Below are positions 9,438 to 17,841 of a DNA stretch of 64,000 nt, piece by piece (positions within the stretch are counted from its first letter, which is position 1; each line of letters begins with the position of its first letter). A model generated the notes under the pieces. That model ran no database searches. It had not been told where the DNA came from and was given only the letters and a program-made list of their open reading frames with translations. The translations under genes and the position numbers were made by a program. The stretch comes from Clostridiales bacterium. GTDB taxonomy: Bacteria; Bacillota; Clostridia; Oscillospirales; CAG-272. Where the stretch lies: assembly GCA_022791685.1 (NCBI GenBank), contig JAAVZO010000025.1:1-64000 (forward strand). The letters are read 5' to 3'.

Positions 9438-10100
9438 ATGTCAGAAGAATTAAAGTCCGCAGTAGGCGTACCATCCGAGCTGCGTGGAATTATAAATATT
9501 ACATATCTGAACAAGGAAAACTGTAAACTGACCGTTAAAAACGGCTTTCTCGGCATTCGCGCGATAGTAGACAAGCCGGACGACCCGATAGCTGAAGCCA
9601 AGGAATCGGACAAGAAGGTCACCGAAAAAGAAAATTCCGAAGCAACTCCAGAAAATAAAAACCTTCCCGATGGGAAGGTGGAAAAGATTCTTGACCGTAT
9701 TTTCTTATCACGTGCATTCCCGTTCGATATGCCGTATGAGTACATCTCAGTCCTTGACAAGGATAAGAAGGAGGTCGGCTTCATCCGCTCGCTCGATGAC
9801 TTTGACGAGCCGGAAAAGCAGCTGCTAATGCAGGAGCTTAAAACAAAATACTATACACCGGTAATAAAAAGGATCCTGTCAGTAAAAGAACGCTATGGTT
9901 TTTCGTACTGGAAGACCGAGTGCGAATTCGGCGAAAAAAGCTTCACACTTCAGGACACATTCCGCAGCATCATAAAGTCGCAGCGTCCCGATGGCGGCGA
10001 GCGTATATTCATACTCGACGTTGACGGAAACCGCTACGAAATACCGAGCATAGAAGATCTTGACCGCCAGAGCTATAAAAAAATCGAGCTGTATCTGTAA
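9438..10100 (+). CDS. DUF1854 family protein
   Basis: A 220-residue soluble protein with no signal or membrane segment. The last 130 residues match what I know of DUF1854 (a run of the type AFPxxxPYEYISVLDxDxKEVGFI, then a segment on FRSIIKSQ and a closing region DVDGNRYEIPS). The first 90 residues are poorly conserved and contain an acidic, low-complexity stretch. It sits between two ABC exporter genes, with good ribosome-binding site GGAGG and short gaps on both sides. DUF1854 genes are known to accompany ABC exporters, for example near cyanophycin genes, but no cyanophycin gene is present here. It is probably a cytoplasmic partner or regulator of the exporter; its molecular function is unknown. 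Confidence 0.75.
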   Translation: MSEELKSAVGVPSELRGIINITYLNKENCKLTVKNGFLGIRAIVDKPDDPIAEAKESDKKVTEKENSEATPENKNLPDGKVEKILDRIFLSRAFPFDMPYEYISVLDKDKKEVGFIRSLDDFDEPEKQLLMQELKTKYYTPVIKRILSVKERYGFSYWKTECEFGEKSFTLQDTFRSIIKSQRPDGGERIFILDVDGNRYEIPSIEDLDRQSYKKIELYL

Positions 10101-10137
10101 TGACTTTACAAGAATATAAGAAGGATGGTGATAACAT

Positions 10138-12429
10138 TTGAAAGAAACCAACCATATCGACGCGGATGAGCTTGCACTGAAGCGAATATCCGATAAAACC
10201 GAGCTGATGTGGCGGCGGCTTAACAGCATTGACAGCTCAATACCGCGCGAAAATATCGTAGTCATATTTGATTATACATTATGCGACCGCGTAACCGATC
10301 TATCAATAGAACAAAATACTGATGGACTCTGTGCACTCACCAGCGATACGCTCATCGTATATAACGGCGGCAAACGCGTCCGCGAAATCAAGCTCGCCGA
10401 CGCAAGTGAATTCAAAATCACCGCTGGAGTCGGCTGTGTGACTGCTGACTGCGTTGTAAATGGTGAGGATACACTCATCTGCCGCAGTGACAGCTCGCAC
10501 ACTTCTGAATACGGCGCTATAATGAAGCGTATCAACAAATACAAGGAAACTGGCGAATTCAGCTTTGAGTATATCAACGATATCGTGCGCTTCTGTGAAA
10601 AATGCGGACGACCGCTTCCGCCCGGATCCTCAGTATGTCCACACTGCGTTGACAAAAAAGGTATTATGAAGCGGCTATGGGATATCGCAAAGCCATACAA
10701 ATGGTATCTTGCCATTTCAATTTTACTTTTCTTCATTATAACTGGTGTAAACCTGATAACACCTATGATAAACCGCATACTCGTAGATGACTTCATCAAA
10801 TCTCCAACTCCGGAAAACGTAGTTCTGTACCAGTTTGTCATCGTTATAATCTCGCTTGCGATGGTCAACGTCGTATCAAATATTCTCTCCGCCATACGCA
10901 GCCGTGTACTCGTTTCAACAAGTAACAAAGTCATAATAAAACTTCGTGAAATGGTATTTGGCAAGATTCAGCAGATGTCGATATCGCGTATTTCAAAGCG
11001 TACCGCCGGCGAGCTTATGAACCGTGTCAATAACGATACCGCACAAATAAAGAACTTCATAACTGGAACTCTGCCTGATATCGTTCAGCAGTCGCTGATA
11101 TTGATATCAGTAGCTATAATGCTGTTCGTACACGATTGGAAGCTTGCATTATTGATTATCTTCCCTGCCCCACTGGTATCAATATCCTTCCGATGCTTCT
11201 GGCGTTTCATGCGTCGGATATACGATAAATCTTGGCATATCTACTCAAAGGGCGATACAACACTGCACGATATTTTTTCTGGAATACGTGTCGTAAAGGC
11301 GTTCGGTATGGAAGCACGAGAGGCTAAGCGCTTCGACGATATAGCAAAGGCGCACCGCGACATTACAATAAAAGCTGAGCGCTTCTGGGCATCAATCTGG
11401 CCTTGGCTCAATTTCTTTATGGGTATCGGCGAATTCTTCCTACTTTATTACGTTGGAAATAAAATAATCGGCGGAACAATGACACTCGGTGAAATGGCGC
11501 AATTCTCGGCATACGTCGGTATGATATACGGTCCGCTGCGTTGGATAGCAAATCTGCCGCGTCAGCTCGTACAGTTCATGACCTCAACCGCTAAAGTGTT
11601 CGAGATAATCGACGAGAAAATCGACGTTCCCGACCGCGAAAATGCACAAGATATAACTATAAAAGGAACTATCGACTTCGAAAATGTATCGTTCGGCTAC
11701 GACGAAACCACCGATGTGATCAAAAAAGTCAACCTGCATATCGAACCTGGTGAAATGATAGGCATAGTCGGAAAATCCGGCGTTGGCAAATCTACGCTCA
11801 TTAATCTGCTCATGCGTATGTATGATATCGGCGACGGCTCGATAAAAGTCGATGGGATCGATATCCGAGATTTGTCGCAGGATTGCCTTCGCTCGCAGAT
11901 AGGCGTTGTATTGCAGGAGACCTTCCTATTTGCCGGAACAATATACGACAACATCGCATACGCTAAACCGAACGCAACGCGCGATGAAATAATCACTGCC
12001 GCAAAAATAGCCGGCGCGCATGAATTCATCATGAAGCTGCCCGACGCATACAACACCAAAGTCGGAGAAAAAGGTCATACCCTCTCAGGCGGTGAACGTC
12101 AGCGTGTATCCATCGCACGTGCGCTGCTGCACAATCCGCGTATACTGATACTCGATGAAGCAACTGCTTCACTCGATACAGAAACTGAGCGCCAGATTCA
12201 AGAGTCGCTGCAAAAGCTCATCAAAGATCGTACCACTCTCGCGATCGCGCACCGCCTGTCAACGCTGCGCAATGCGACACGGCTGATAGTGATCGACAAA
12301 GGCACGATTGCAGAGGTAGGCACGCACGACGAGCTCATGCGTAAGAAAGGTATATACTACGGACTTGTAATGGCACAGCGCCAGATGTCAAAAATGGCTC
12401 CGAAGAACGCCAAACAGACAAGTGCATAA
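10138..12429 (+). CDS. ABC exporter with N-terminal domain and zinc ribbon (second of pair)
   Basis: A 763-residue partner of the exporter at 7093. It repeats the same order: an unknown N-terminal domain (about 1-145), a zinc ribbon (CEKCGRPLPPGSSVCPHC, about 154-171), six membrane helices, and an ATPase with Walker A GKSGVGKST, signature LSGGERQRVS, Walker B ILILDEATASLD. Both ATPase sites look complete, so this is not a degenerate-site heterodimer of the BmrCD kind. Start is TTG 10138 following GGATGGTGAT. The short tail after the ATPase is basic. A terminator follows directly. Function by context: export by a two-subunit pump together with the DUF1854 protein. Confidence 0.88.
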   Translation: MKETNHIDADELALKRISDKTELMWRRLNSIDSSIPRENIVVIFDYTLCDRVTDLSIEQNTDGLCALTSDTLIVYNGGKRVREIKLADASEFKITAGVGCVTADCVVNGEDTLICRSDSSHTSEYGAIMKRINKYKETGEFSFEYINDIVRFCEKCGRPLPPGSSVCPHCVDKKGIMKRLWDIAKPYKWYLAISILLFFIITGVNLITPMINRILVDDFIKSPTPENVVLYQFVIVIISLAMVNVVSNILSAIRSRVLVSTSNKVIIKLREMVFGKIQQMSISRISKRTAGELMNRVNNDTAQIKNFITGTLPDIVQQSLILISVAIMLFVHDWKLALLIIFPAPLVSISFRCFWRFMRRIYDKSWHIYSKGDTTLHDIFSGIRVVKAFGMEAREAKRFDDIAKAHRDITIKAERFWASIWPWLNFFMGIGEFFLLYYVGNKIIGGTMTLGEMAQFSAYVGMIYGPLRWIANLPRQLVQFMTSTAKVFEIIDEKIDVPDRENAQDITIKGTIDFENVSFGYDETTDVIKKVNLHIEPGEMIGIVGKSGVGKSTLINLLMRMYDIGDGSIKVDGIDIRDLSQDCLRSQIGVVLQETFLFAGTIYDNIAYAKPNATRDEIITAAKIAGAHEFIMKLPDAYNTKVGEKGHTLSGGERQRVSIARALLHNPRILILDEATASLDTETERQIQESLQKLIKDRTTLAIAHRLSTLRNATRLIVIDKGTIAEVGTHDELMRKKGIYYGLVMAQRQMSKMAPKNAKQTSA

Positions 12430-12441
12430 AATGATATAACA

Positions 12442-12480
12442 AAATATATGGACGGGTTACAACCCCGCCCATATATTTTT
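12442..12480. terminator. Intrinsic terminator between converging genes
   Basis: AATATATGG-CGGG stem with one mismatch, loop TTACAA region, then a T-run on the plus side and A/T-rich sequence on the minus side. It separates the ABC operon from the converging solute-binding protein gene. Confidence 0.85.
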
Positions 12481-12482
12481 AT

Positions 12483-13973
12483 TTAATGATTATCATCATA
12501 GCTTTCGAAGTAGCCGATAACCGTATCATAATACGCAGATATTGCCGCTTCCTTAGAGGCCCAGTGAGACTCAAAGATCGGCTTATTTCCAGCAATCAGT
12601 GTCTGGAAAATAAATGACGCACCTTTCCAACCGTCATATACATAACCCAAGTCAAATACACGGCTTTCAACGATCTTGTCAAGCATTTCTACTGATTCAT
12701 CATCACGTGTGTATTTAGTCTTAAGCGCCGTTTCATAATATGCCGGAATCAGCTTTTTATAGCTCTCTGCACACAATGCCTCAGTGATAATACCAACGCG
12801 CTCAGTATCTCTTACCGTTATCGGAACAGCTAAAATACCATGACTTCCGTCAACCATCGTATAATATCTATCCTGTGCTTCATCCCACTTCGGATACGGA
12901 AGGATTCCATAATCGCTCTTCATTTCGCGCAGAAAATCTACCGAATCGCCAATAGAAGCATTGATAAACACCGCGCTTTCAGCAGCGAAACGATCGAGCG
13001 CAAACAACGAGCTGTATTCAGCTTCCTTAGAGTTAATATAGATTCCAGCATTGTCAAAAAAGAATGAACACAGCTTATTCACCATATCATTTGTTCTATC
13101 TGTATGGTATACGAGTTCGACCTCACCGGAAGAATTCTTGCTTAGCACATTGCCGCCAAAAGCCCACAAGTAAGTATTAAGCGACGAACGCGCAGTTGAA
13201 ATATATCCAAACAGATCCTCACCGTCTACAGCATTATTATAGTTGAGGTCGGAATATATATCCTTCGTTATCGACTGAACATAATCAATTGTCCACTTTC
13301 CGTCGTTGACTACACCATAAATATCGTCCAGTCCATAATCTTCTCCCAATTTGAGATTATAGAACACACAATACGTCTTAGCCAGCGCATTGAGAGCAAA
13401 GTCACCGATAGCCAGAGGACAAACGCCGTCAACAGTCAAATCATCGACGTTAGACTGAGACCACCAAGGCTTCGAAAAATCAATATACGGTATGTCATAC
13501 CAGTTCATGAATACATCATTCATAGCCATCAATCCGGTACTTACAACATGTGTAAAGCAAAGATCAATATCATCATCGTTTGCTTGAATACTATTTGTGA
13601 TCCGGCTATTAAGATTATCCTGCGAATCGGCGAGCACAGCCAACTTTACATTAAAGCGCTCCTCAACCGCCATATTGCGCTTGTATACAGCATCGGAAAT
13701 AACATCTCCAGTCTCCTCTGCCTGAAGAATCATCCACTCATTCTGCGTTTCGGCAGCGATAGTAAAACTATCACCTTTGTAATCCTTTACCGGAAGTCCA
13801 TCGGCAATTTCCGCACGTTCTTCGAGTGCGTCCTTTACTATCGGCTCTGTATCTGATACTCTGCTCGAAGAGTCGTCCGATGTGCTATTTCCCTTATCAC
13901 CACAGGAAACCATAGCTGCAACTGAGCTAAGCAGGATTATGCTTGTGAGCTGCCTAAATTTTTTAGAAAACAT
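12483..13973 (-). CDS. Extracellular solute-binding lipoprotein (SBP paralogue 1)
   Basis: A 496-residue secreted lipoprotein: basic start, hydrophobic core, then MVSC as lipobox, followed by a Ser/Asp linker. The body has the fold marks of ABC sugar-binding proteins. It shares family-specific motifs with four other genes in this window: TGDVISDAVYKR after the linker, DGKWTIDYV mid-protein and SVEMLDKIVESRVFDLG near the C-terminus. It likely binds an oligosaccharide at the cell surface. No permease or ATPase gene is near, so it depends on a transporter elsewhere. AGGAGA precedes the ATG. It is divergent from an AraC regulator, with both promoters inside a long palindrome. It lacks the poly-G tract found in two paralogues. 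Confidence 0.85.
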   Translation of the reverse strand: MFSKKFRQLTSIILLSSVAAMVSCGDKGNSTSDDSSSRVSDTEPIVKDALEERAEIADGLPVKDYKGDSFTIAAETQNEWMILQAEETGDVISDAVYKRNMAVEERFNVKLAVLADSQDNLNSRITNSIQANDDDIDLCFTHVVSTGLMAMNDVFMNWYDIPYIDFSKPWWSQSNVDDLTVDGVCPLAIGDFALNALAKTYCVFYNLKLGEDYGLDDIYGVVNDGKWTIDYVQSITKDIYSDLNYNNAVDGEDLFGYISTARSSLNTYLWAFGGNVLSKNSSGEVELVYHTDRTNDMVNKLCSFFFDNAGIYINSKEAEYSSLFALDRFAAESAVFINASIGDSVDFLREMKSDYGILPYPKWDEAQDRYYTMVDGSHGILAVPITVRDTERVGIITEALCAESYKKLIPAYYETALKTKYTRDDESVEMLDKIVESRVFDLGYVYDGWKGASFIFQTLIAGNKPIFESHWASKEAAISAYYDTVIGYFESYDDNH

Positions 13974-13988
13974 TTTTGCTTCTCCTTA

Positions 13989-14047
13989 TTTACAAAAATA
14001 ATTGGTTGTGATATAATAATATCATAAAATATGATAATATTATATCA
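13989..14047. promoter_or_regulatory. Divergent promoter region with a 39-bp palindrome
   Basis: The plus promoter TTTACA (13989-13994)-17-TATAAT (14012-14017) serves the AraC gene. An 18-bp inverted repeat with one mismatch (TGATATAATAATATCATA, 14009-14026, against 14030-14047, three-base centre) contains the -10 elements of both directions. The leftward TATAAT (14044..14039) has no acceptable -35, which suggests the lipoprotein promoter needs an activator, presumably the AraC protein. Confidence 0.7.
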
Positions 14048-14099
14048 TTATTTTCCGACAAGGTCCGATAATTACACCAGTATTGTCCGGAGATTTAGG

Positions 14100-14933
14100 A
14101 TGAAGCAAAATGATTATGCAGGAGAAGAATTTGAAACGCCGATTGGTGTTCGAATTGTAAACTCACTTGGAAATATCCAACCTAATTTTCATTGGCACAA
14201 TAAGTATGAGCTTCTGTTCATTATACGCGGAAGCTATAAAATAGACAGCAACACTATACAATACGAAAACAACGAGCCGGCAGTTTTTATTCATCGTCCA
14301 TTCTGTCTGCATAAATTGAACGCCGACACTGATAATGTATACCAACGATACATAGTGCATATTTCCAAGCGCGCGATAGAGCAATTTGCACCTCTGTCAG
14401 CCGAAATTGCAAAAATATCCGATTTTACTATGCTCCGTGTTGACCCGAACCCAGTCGAACTGCGTGAAATTTCCGATTTATTTTATCACATAAATCAGAG
14501 TCGATCAGACACTTTCCAATCTGCACTATATTCAGCACTCACTATACACAAGATACTGCAAATATATGATAACGGACGCGGCGAAGGTTACATCACCAAG
14601 CACAGCTATATTCAGGACGTACTGCAAACCATCACTGAAAATCTGTCCGAATCAATGACGATCGCCGACATCTGTAAGCAATTCAGCGTAGGTCACACAA
14701 AGCTGCTCGAAGACTTCAAGAATGCTACTGGAAGTACATATAAAAAGTACCTCACCACACTGCGTCAAACCCGTGCTCGCGAGCTGCTCGAATCCGGTTC
14801 AAGTATAGTAAATGCCTCGCTCGAGGTAGGTTACTCAAGCGAGGCACATTTTATAAAAGCCTTTCGCAAATATTGGGGCATAACCCCGGGTGAATATTTG
14901 AAAAGCCGCATTGATATTTACAGTAAAACATAA
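14100..14933 (+). CDS. AraC family transcriptional regulator, divergent from SBP 1
   Basis: 277 residues. An N-terminal cupin-like ligand pocket (FHWHNKYELLFI, with the HRPFCLH segment) is followed by a C-terminal pair of helix-turn-helix motifs ending VGYSSEAHFIKAFRKYWGITPGEY, the standard AraC finish. I start at ATG 14100, six bases after CGGAGA; the track start at 14031 would be only a few bases after the predicted transcript start. It is 50 percent or more alike by eye to the regulator at 17842, including the same NH2-terminal pattern. Its position opposite an orphan sugar-binding lipoprotein implies it senses the glycan and activates that gene; this is inference. Confidence 0.88.
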   Translation: MKQNDYAGEEFETPIGVRIVNSLGNIQPNFHWHNKYELLFIIRGSYKIDSNTIQYENNEPAVFIHRPFCLHKLNADTDNVYQRYIVHISKRAIEQFAPLSAEIAKISDFTMLRVDPNPVELREISDLFYHINQSRSDTFQSALYSALTIHKILQIYDNGRGEGYITKHSYIQDVLQTITENLSESMTIADICKQFSVGHTKLLEDFKNATGSTYKKYLTTLRQTRARELLESGSSIVNASLEVGYSSEAHFIKAFRKYWGITPGEYLKSRIDIYSKT

Positions 14934-14965
14934 TAATATTCCACATATAAATTTTCCAAAAGCCA

Positions 14966-14994
14966 TTGACAAATGCTCGATTTTCGTGTATTAT
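14966..14994 (+). promoter_or_regulatory. Promoter of the sialidase-like gene
   Basis: TTGACA (14966-14971), 17 bp, TATTAT (14989-14994). The leader carries a small hairpin (AGCGTG...CACGCT, 15001-15028) just before the ribosome-binding site AAAGGAGAG. Confidence 0.8.
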
Positions 14995-15046
14995 TAAAGC
15001 AGCGTGATTTATTAAAAACTTACACGCTCAAAAGGAGAGTAAAAAA

Positions 15047-16180
15047 ATGTTAATCACACCAAGCTGCATAGAGCACGGAATAGTAAACCGCGTGAAAGAT
15101 AGCCTCTTCAAATATCAGGGATGGCCCTCAGTTGCACGCGATGAAGCCGGCGTATTATACGCAGTCGCGTCCGCATTCCGCACTGAGCACGTTTGCCCGT
15201 TCGGAAAGACCGCCATGTACGTCAGCAAAAACAGCGGAAAAACATGGTCGCCGCCAATCATCGTCAACGACACGTATCTCGACGACCGTGATGCTGGTAT
15301 CCTGTATATGGGCAACGGCAGAATGCTTATCACATGGTTTTCACATCCTGCAAAAGCTTATACGAGCGAATATTTTTATATGGGTATCAAAAACTCAGCA
15401 CAGCGGATAGAAGCTGGTCCAACAGTCGGTATGCTGTCAATGTACCCGTACATCGAGCCAAAGCTTGCACAGGGCGGCTCATTCATCCGTGTGTCCGAAG
15501 ACTACGGCTACACTTGGAGCGAGCCAATACAGATACCCATAACTGCACCGCACGGTCCAAGCATGTGCAAGGACGGTACATTGATATATCTCGGCAAGGA
15601 ACACTGTTCGTCAACAATGGAGAACCCAGAAACTCCCGATGTCATTGCAGCTTATGCTTCAACTGACGGCGGCTATACATGGACACGCCGCGGCTTATGC
15701 GAAAAGCCAGCTGACCTTATATGGAACAATTTCCACGAACCACACGTCATCGAATTGCCGGACGGAACGCTGCTCGGCGCGATCCGTGCAGAGGGAGACG
15801 CGATCAATCCACACTTTACCGTATATACAACCACATCTAAAGACCAAGGCAAAACTTGGAGTGAATGGCGCAATATCGGAGTTTCAGGATCACCTCCACA
15901 TCTGCTGTGCCACTCGTCCGGTGCTATCATTTGCTCGGTGGGCAGACGTGAGACACCATTCGGCGAGCGCGCTATCGTTTCGTATGATAACGGTGAGACA
16001 TGGACAGATGAATATATAATCGACGACCGTGCAGAAAGCGGAGACCTCGGCTATCCAGCTTCCGTAGAGCTCGACGACGGCAGTATTGTAACTGTATATT
16101 ATCAGAAGGCTTATAACAATGATGCTGGCAAATATGACGGCAAGCCATCTATACTATACACAAAGTGGCGCTTAAAGTAA
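15047..16180 (+). CDS. Sialidase-like exo-glycosidase with five Asp boxes, cytoplasmic
   Basis: A 377-residue six-bladed beta-propeller of the sialidase superfamily. Five Asp boxes (S-x-D-x-G-x-T-W) are visible: SKNSGKTWS (Asn for Asp), SEDYGYTWS, STDGGYTWT, SKDQGKTWS and SYDNGETWT. No signal peptide is present, so it acts on imported sugars or is released otherwise. The FRIP motif that opens true neuraminidases is not seen, and the arginine triad cannot be assigned, so the substrate may not be sialic acid; related proteins act on other acidic or deoxy sugars. Good ribosome-binding site AAAGGAGAG, own promoter and strong terminator, so it is a single-gene unit between two SBP/AraC modules. 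Confidence 0.78.
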   Translation: MLITPSCIEHGIVNRVKDSLFKYQGWPSVARDEAGVLYAVASAFRTEHVCPFGKTAMYVSKNSGKTWSPPIIVNDTYLDDRDAGILYMGNGRMLITWFSHPAKAYTSEYFYMGIKNSAQRIEAGPTVGMLSMYPYIEPKLAQGGSFIRVSEDYGYTWSEPIQIPITAPHGPSMCKDGTLIYLGKEHCSSTMENPETPDVIAAYASTDGGYTWTRRGLCEKPADLIWNNFHEPHVIELPDGTLLGAIRAEGDAINPHFTVYTTTSKDQGKTWSEWRNIGVSGSPPHLLCHSSGAIICSVGRRETPFGERAIVSYDNGETWTDEYIIDDRAESGDLGYPASVELDDGSIVTVYYQKAYNNDAGKYDGKPSILYTKWRLK

Positions 16181-16194
16181 ACGCAGCCGCTGAA

Positions 16195-16235
16195 AAAACC
16201 GGAGCTGCAAATCAAATCCAGCTCCGGTTTTAATA
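16195..16235. terminator. Bidirectional intrinsic terminator
   Basis: Perfect 13-bp stem AAAACCGGAGCTG / CAGCTCCGGTTTT (16195-16207 and 16219-16231), 11-base loop, between converging sialidase-like and SBP 2 genes. Confidence 0.9.
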
Positions 16236-16243
16236 TTTATAGA

Positions 16244-17716
16244 TCAGCCGTTTTCCTTAAAGCCTTCGTTTACCTTTTGGATCGCAGCATTGACTGATGA
16301 TTCAACGCCTGTCAACAACGATACAAGGTTTCTGTCATTGTTAGTGAACGCCGTAAACAACACACCCTCACGCAGCTCGTCGCAGAATACAGTATCGCCG
16401 AAATCGAATACACGATTCTTGAACGCAATATCAAGCATATCAGCCGATTCCTCGTCCTGAGTAAACTTGACCTTCAGCGCAACTTCATAGTACGCCGGAA
16501 CAACACTGATACGCGACTCGCACGCCATAGCTTCAAGAATAGCGCCGGTCATTTCGAGATTAGTATTAGTCTTCGGCACACCGAACAGCTCTGCGCCCTC
16601 AATACGAGAATAATACTCCGTCTGATTTTCATCATATTTCGGATATGGCAGAATACCAAAGTTTACGCTGGTATCACGAATAGTTGAGATCTGGAAGCAT
16701 GAGCTATTAGTAAATAACGCATGACCCTGACTGAACAGCTCAATTTCCTCTTCTCTGTTAATTGACTTTGGAACACGATGCCAGATATTATCATCCCAAG
16801 TAATGGTGAATATCTTCTGGCATACATCAATAAATCTCTCGTTTGAAGCGGCTGAGAATACTAATTCACCGTCCGAATTCTTATTGATGGACTTAGTATT
16901 AGCCGCGATCCAGAAGCCGGGCAGTACCTGCTTACCGATGGAAGTATATCCATACTGGTCCTGCTCATCCATCTGCGAATCGCCGTTAATATCTGAAACC
17001 GCAGAACGAGCCAGCTCGCCAAACTTATCAAATGTCCACTTTCCATCAAGTACAAGCTCATACGGATTTTCAAGCTTATAATCCTCAAGCATTTGCTTGT
17101 TGAACAGCATAACGTGTGTAAAATCAAGTGCAGAGATATTAAAATCACCTACTGCGAAGAACTGCGAACCAGATACTTCAAGGTCACCAAGAAGCTGAGC
17201 GTTCCAATAGGGCTTATCGGTGTTAATATTCGGGATGTCATCTAATGTATACAGCATACCTTCCGCAGCATAATTAAACATATGCACGCAGCGTCCAACA
17301 TACACATCATAAGTATCATCGTTCGCCATCATAAATCGTCTCGGATAGTCGCTTCCCTCAATCGTATAGTCGTAATAATTCTCGATCAGATCAAAGTTAA
17401 ATCTCTCTTCAAGCTTGCGTGTACGCTTGTAAACCGCATCGTTTAACACATCTCCGGTCTCACTCTCAACGTCGTGGTAAGGATAGAACAGCGGAGTTGT
17501 GCGAGTCAGCATATTGAACTCAGCGCCGCCGAAGTCCATATCACCAAGATCGTCAGTAACTACAGCCGAACCCTCATCTGTTTCTGATAACCCCCCCCCG
17601 GACGTTTGGACAGAATCAGAATTGTCAGTATCCTTAATATCGCTATTATTCCCACACGCACATGACGCGAGAAGCAATGCTAAGATAATACTGCCTGCTG
17701 TAAATTTCTTAAGCAT
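16244..17716 (-). CDS. Extracellular solute-binding lipoprotein (SBP paralogue 2), phase-variable candidate
   Basis: A 490-residue sugar-binding lipoprotein. Signal peptide ends at LLASC with lipid cysteine about residue 19. Family motifs: TGDVLNDAVYKR, DGKWTFDKF, SADMLDIAFKNRVFDFG. Codons 40-42 are GGG GGG GGG, a nine-G tract only 20 residues after the lipid cysteine. Adding or removing one G puts the reading frame into a stop within about a dozen codons (TAG for eight, TGA for ten), so slipped-strand mispairing would switch the whole mature protein off. The present G9 is the on state. Strong AAGGAGG site before the ATG. Divergent from the AraC gene at 17842. No permease nearby. Confidence 0.87.
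   Translation of the reverse strand: MLKKFTAGSIILALLLASCACGNNSDIKDTDNSDSVQTSGGGLSETDEGSAVVTDDLGDMDFGGAEFNMLTRTTPLFYPYHDVESETGDVLNDAVYKRTRKLEERFNFDLIENYYDYTIEGSDYPRRFMMANDDTYDVYVGRCVHMFNYAAEGMLYTLDDIPNINTDKPYWNAQLLGDLEVSGSQFFAVGDFNISALDFTHVMLFNKQMLEDYKLENPYELVLDGKWTFDKFGELARSAVSDINGDSQMDEQDQYGYTSIGKQVLPGFWIAANTKSINKNSDGELVFSAASNERFIDVCQKIFTITWDDNIWHRVPKSINREEEIELFSQGHALFTNSSCFQISTIRDTSVNFGILPYPKYDENQTEYYSRIEGAELFGVPKTNTNLEMTGAILEAMACESRISVVPAYYEVALKVKFTQDEESADMLDIAFKNRVFDFGDTVFCDELREGVLFTAFTNNDRNLVSLLTGVESSVNAAIQKVNEGFKENG
17591..17599 (-). repeat. G9 homopolymer in SBP 2
   Basis: Nine C on the plus strand, read as G9 in the gene. It encodes three glycines in the linker behind the lipobox. 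Eight or ten G gives an early stop. One of four G8/G9 tracts in the window; I noticed no other G or C run longer than about six. Confidence 0.95.
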
Positions 17717-17756
17717 AATAATCCTCCTTAATATGCAACATAGTTTGTTCTTAATA

Positions 17757-17828
17757 ATTTTACCACAAGCGTACGCAGTTATATATCAAAATCTTCTGAA
17801 TTTTGTGCGTTTTTATATCAAAATATTC
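17757..17828. promoter_or_regulatory. Direct-repeat operator and divergent promoters, SBP 2 / AraC
   Basis: TATATCAAAATCTTC (17782-17796) and TATATCAAAATATTC (17814-17828) are direct repeats 32 bp apart, three helical turns, as expected for AraC-type half sites. A leftward extended -10 (TGGTAAAAT, -10 at 17762..17757) lacks a good -35 there; the first repeat covers that -35 position, suggesting class II activation. A rightward TTTACC-17-TATATC could drive the regulator. A similar sequence, TATATCATTATTTTC, occurs at 14041-14055 in the first module. Confidence 0.6.
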
Positions 17829-17841
17829 CGAGGTGAATAAA

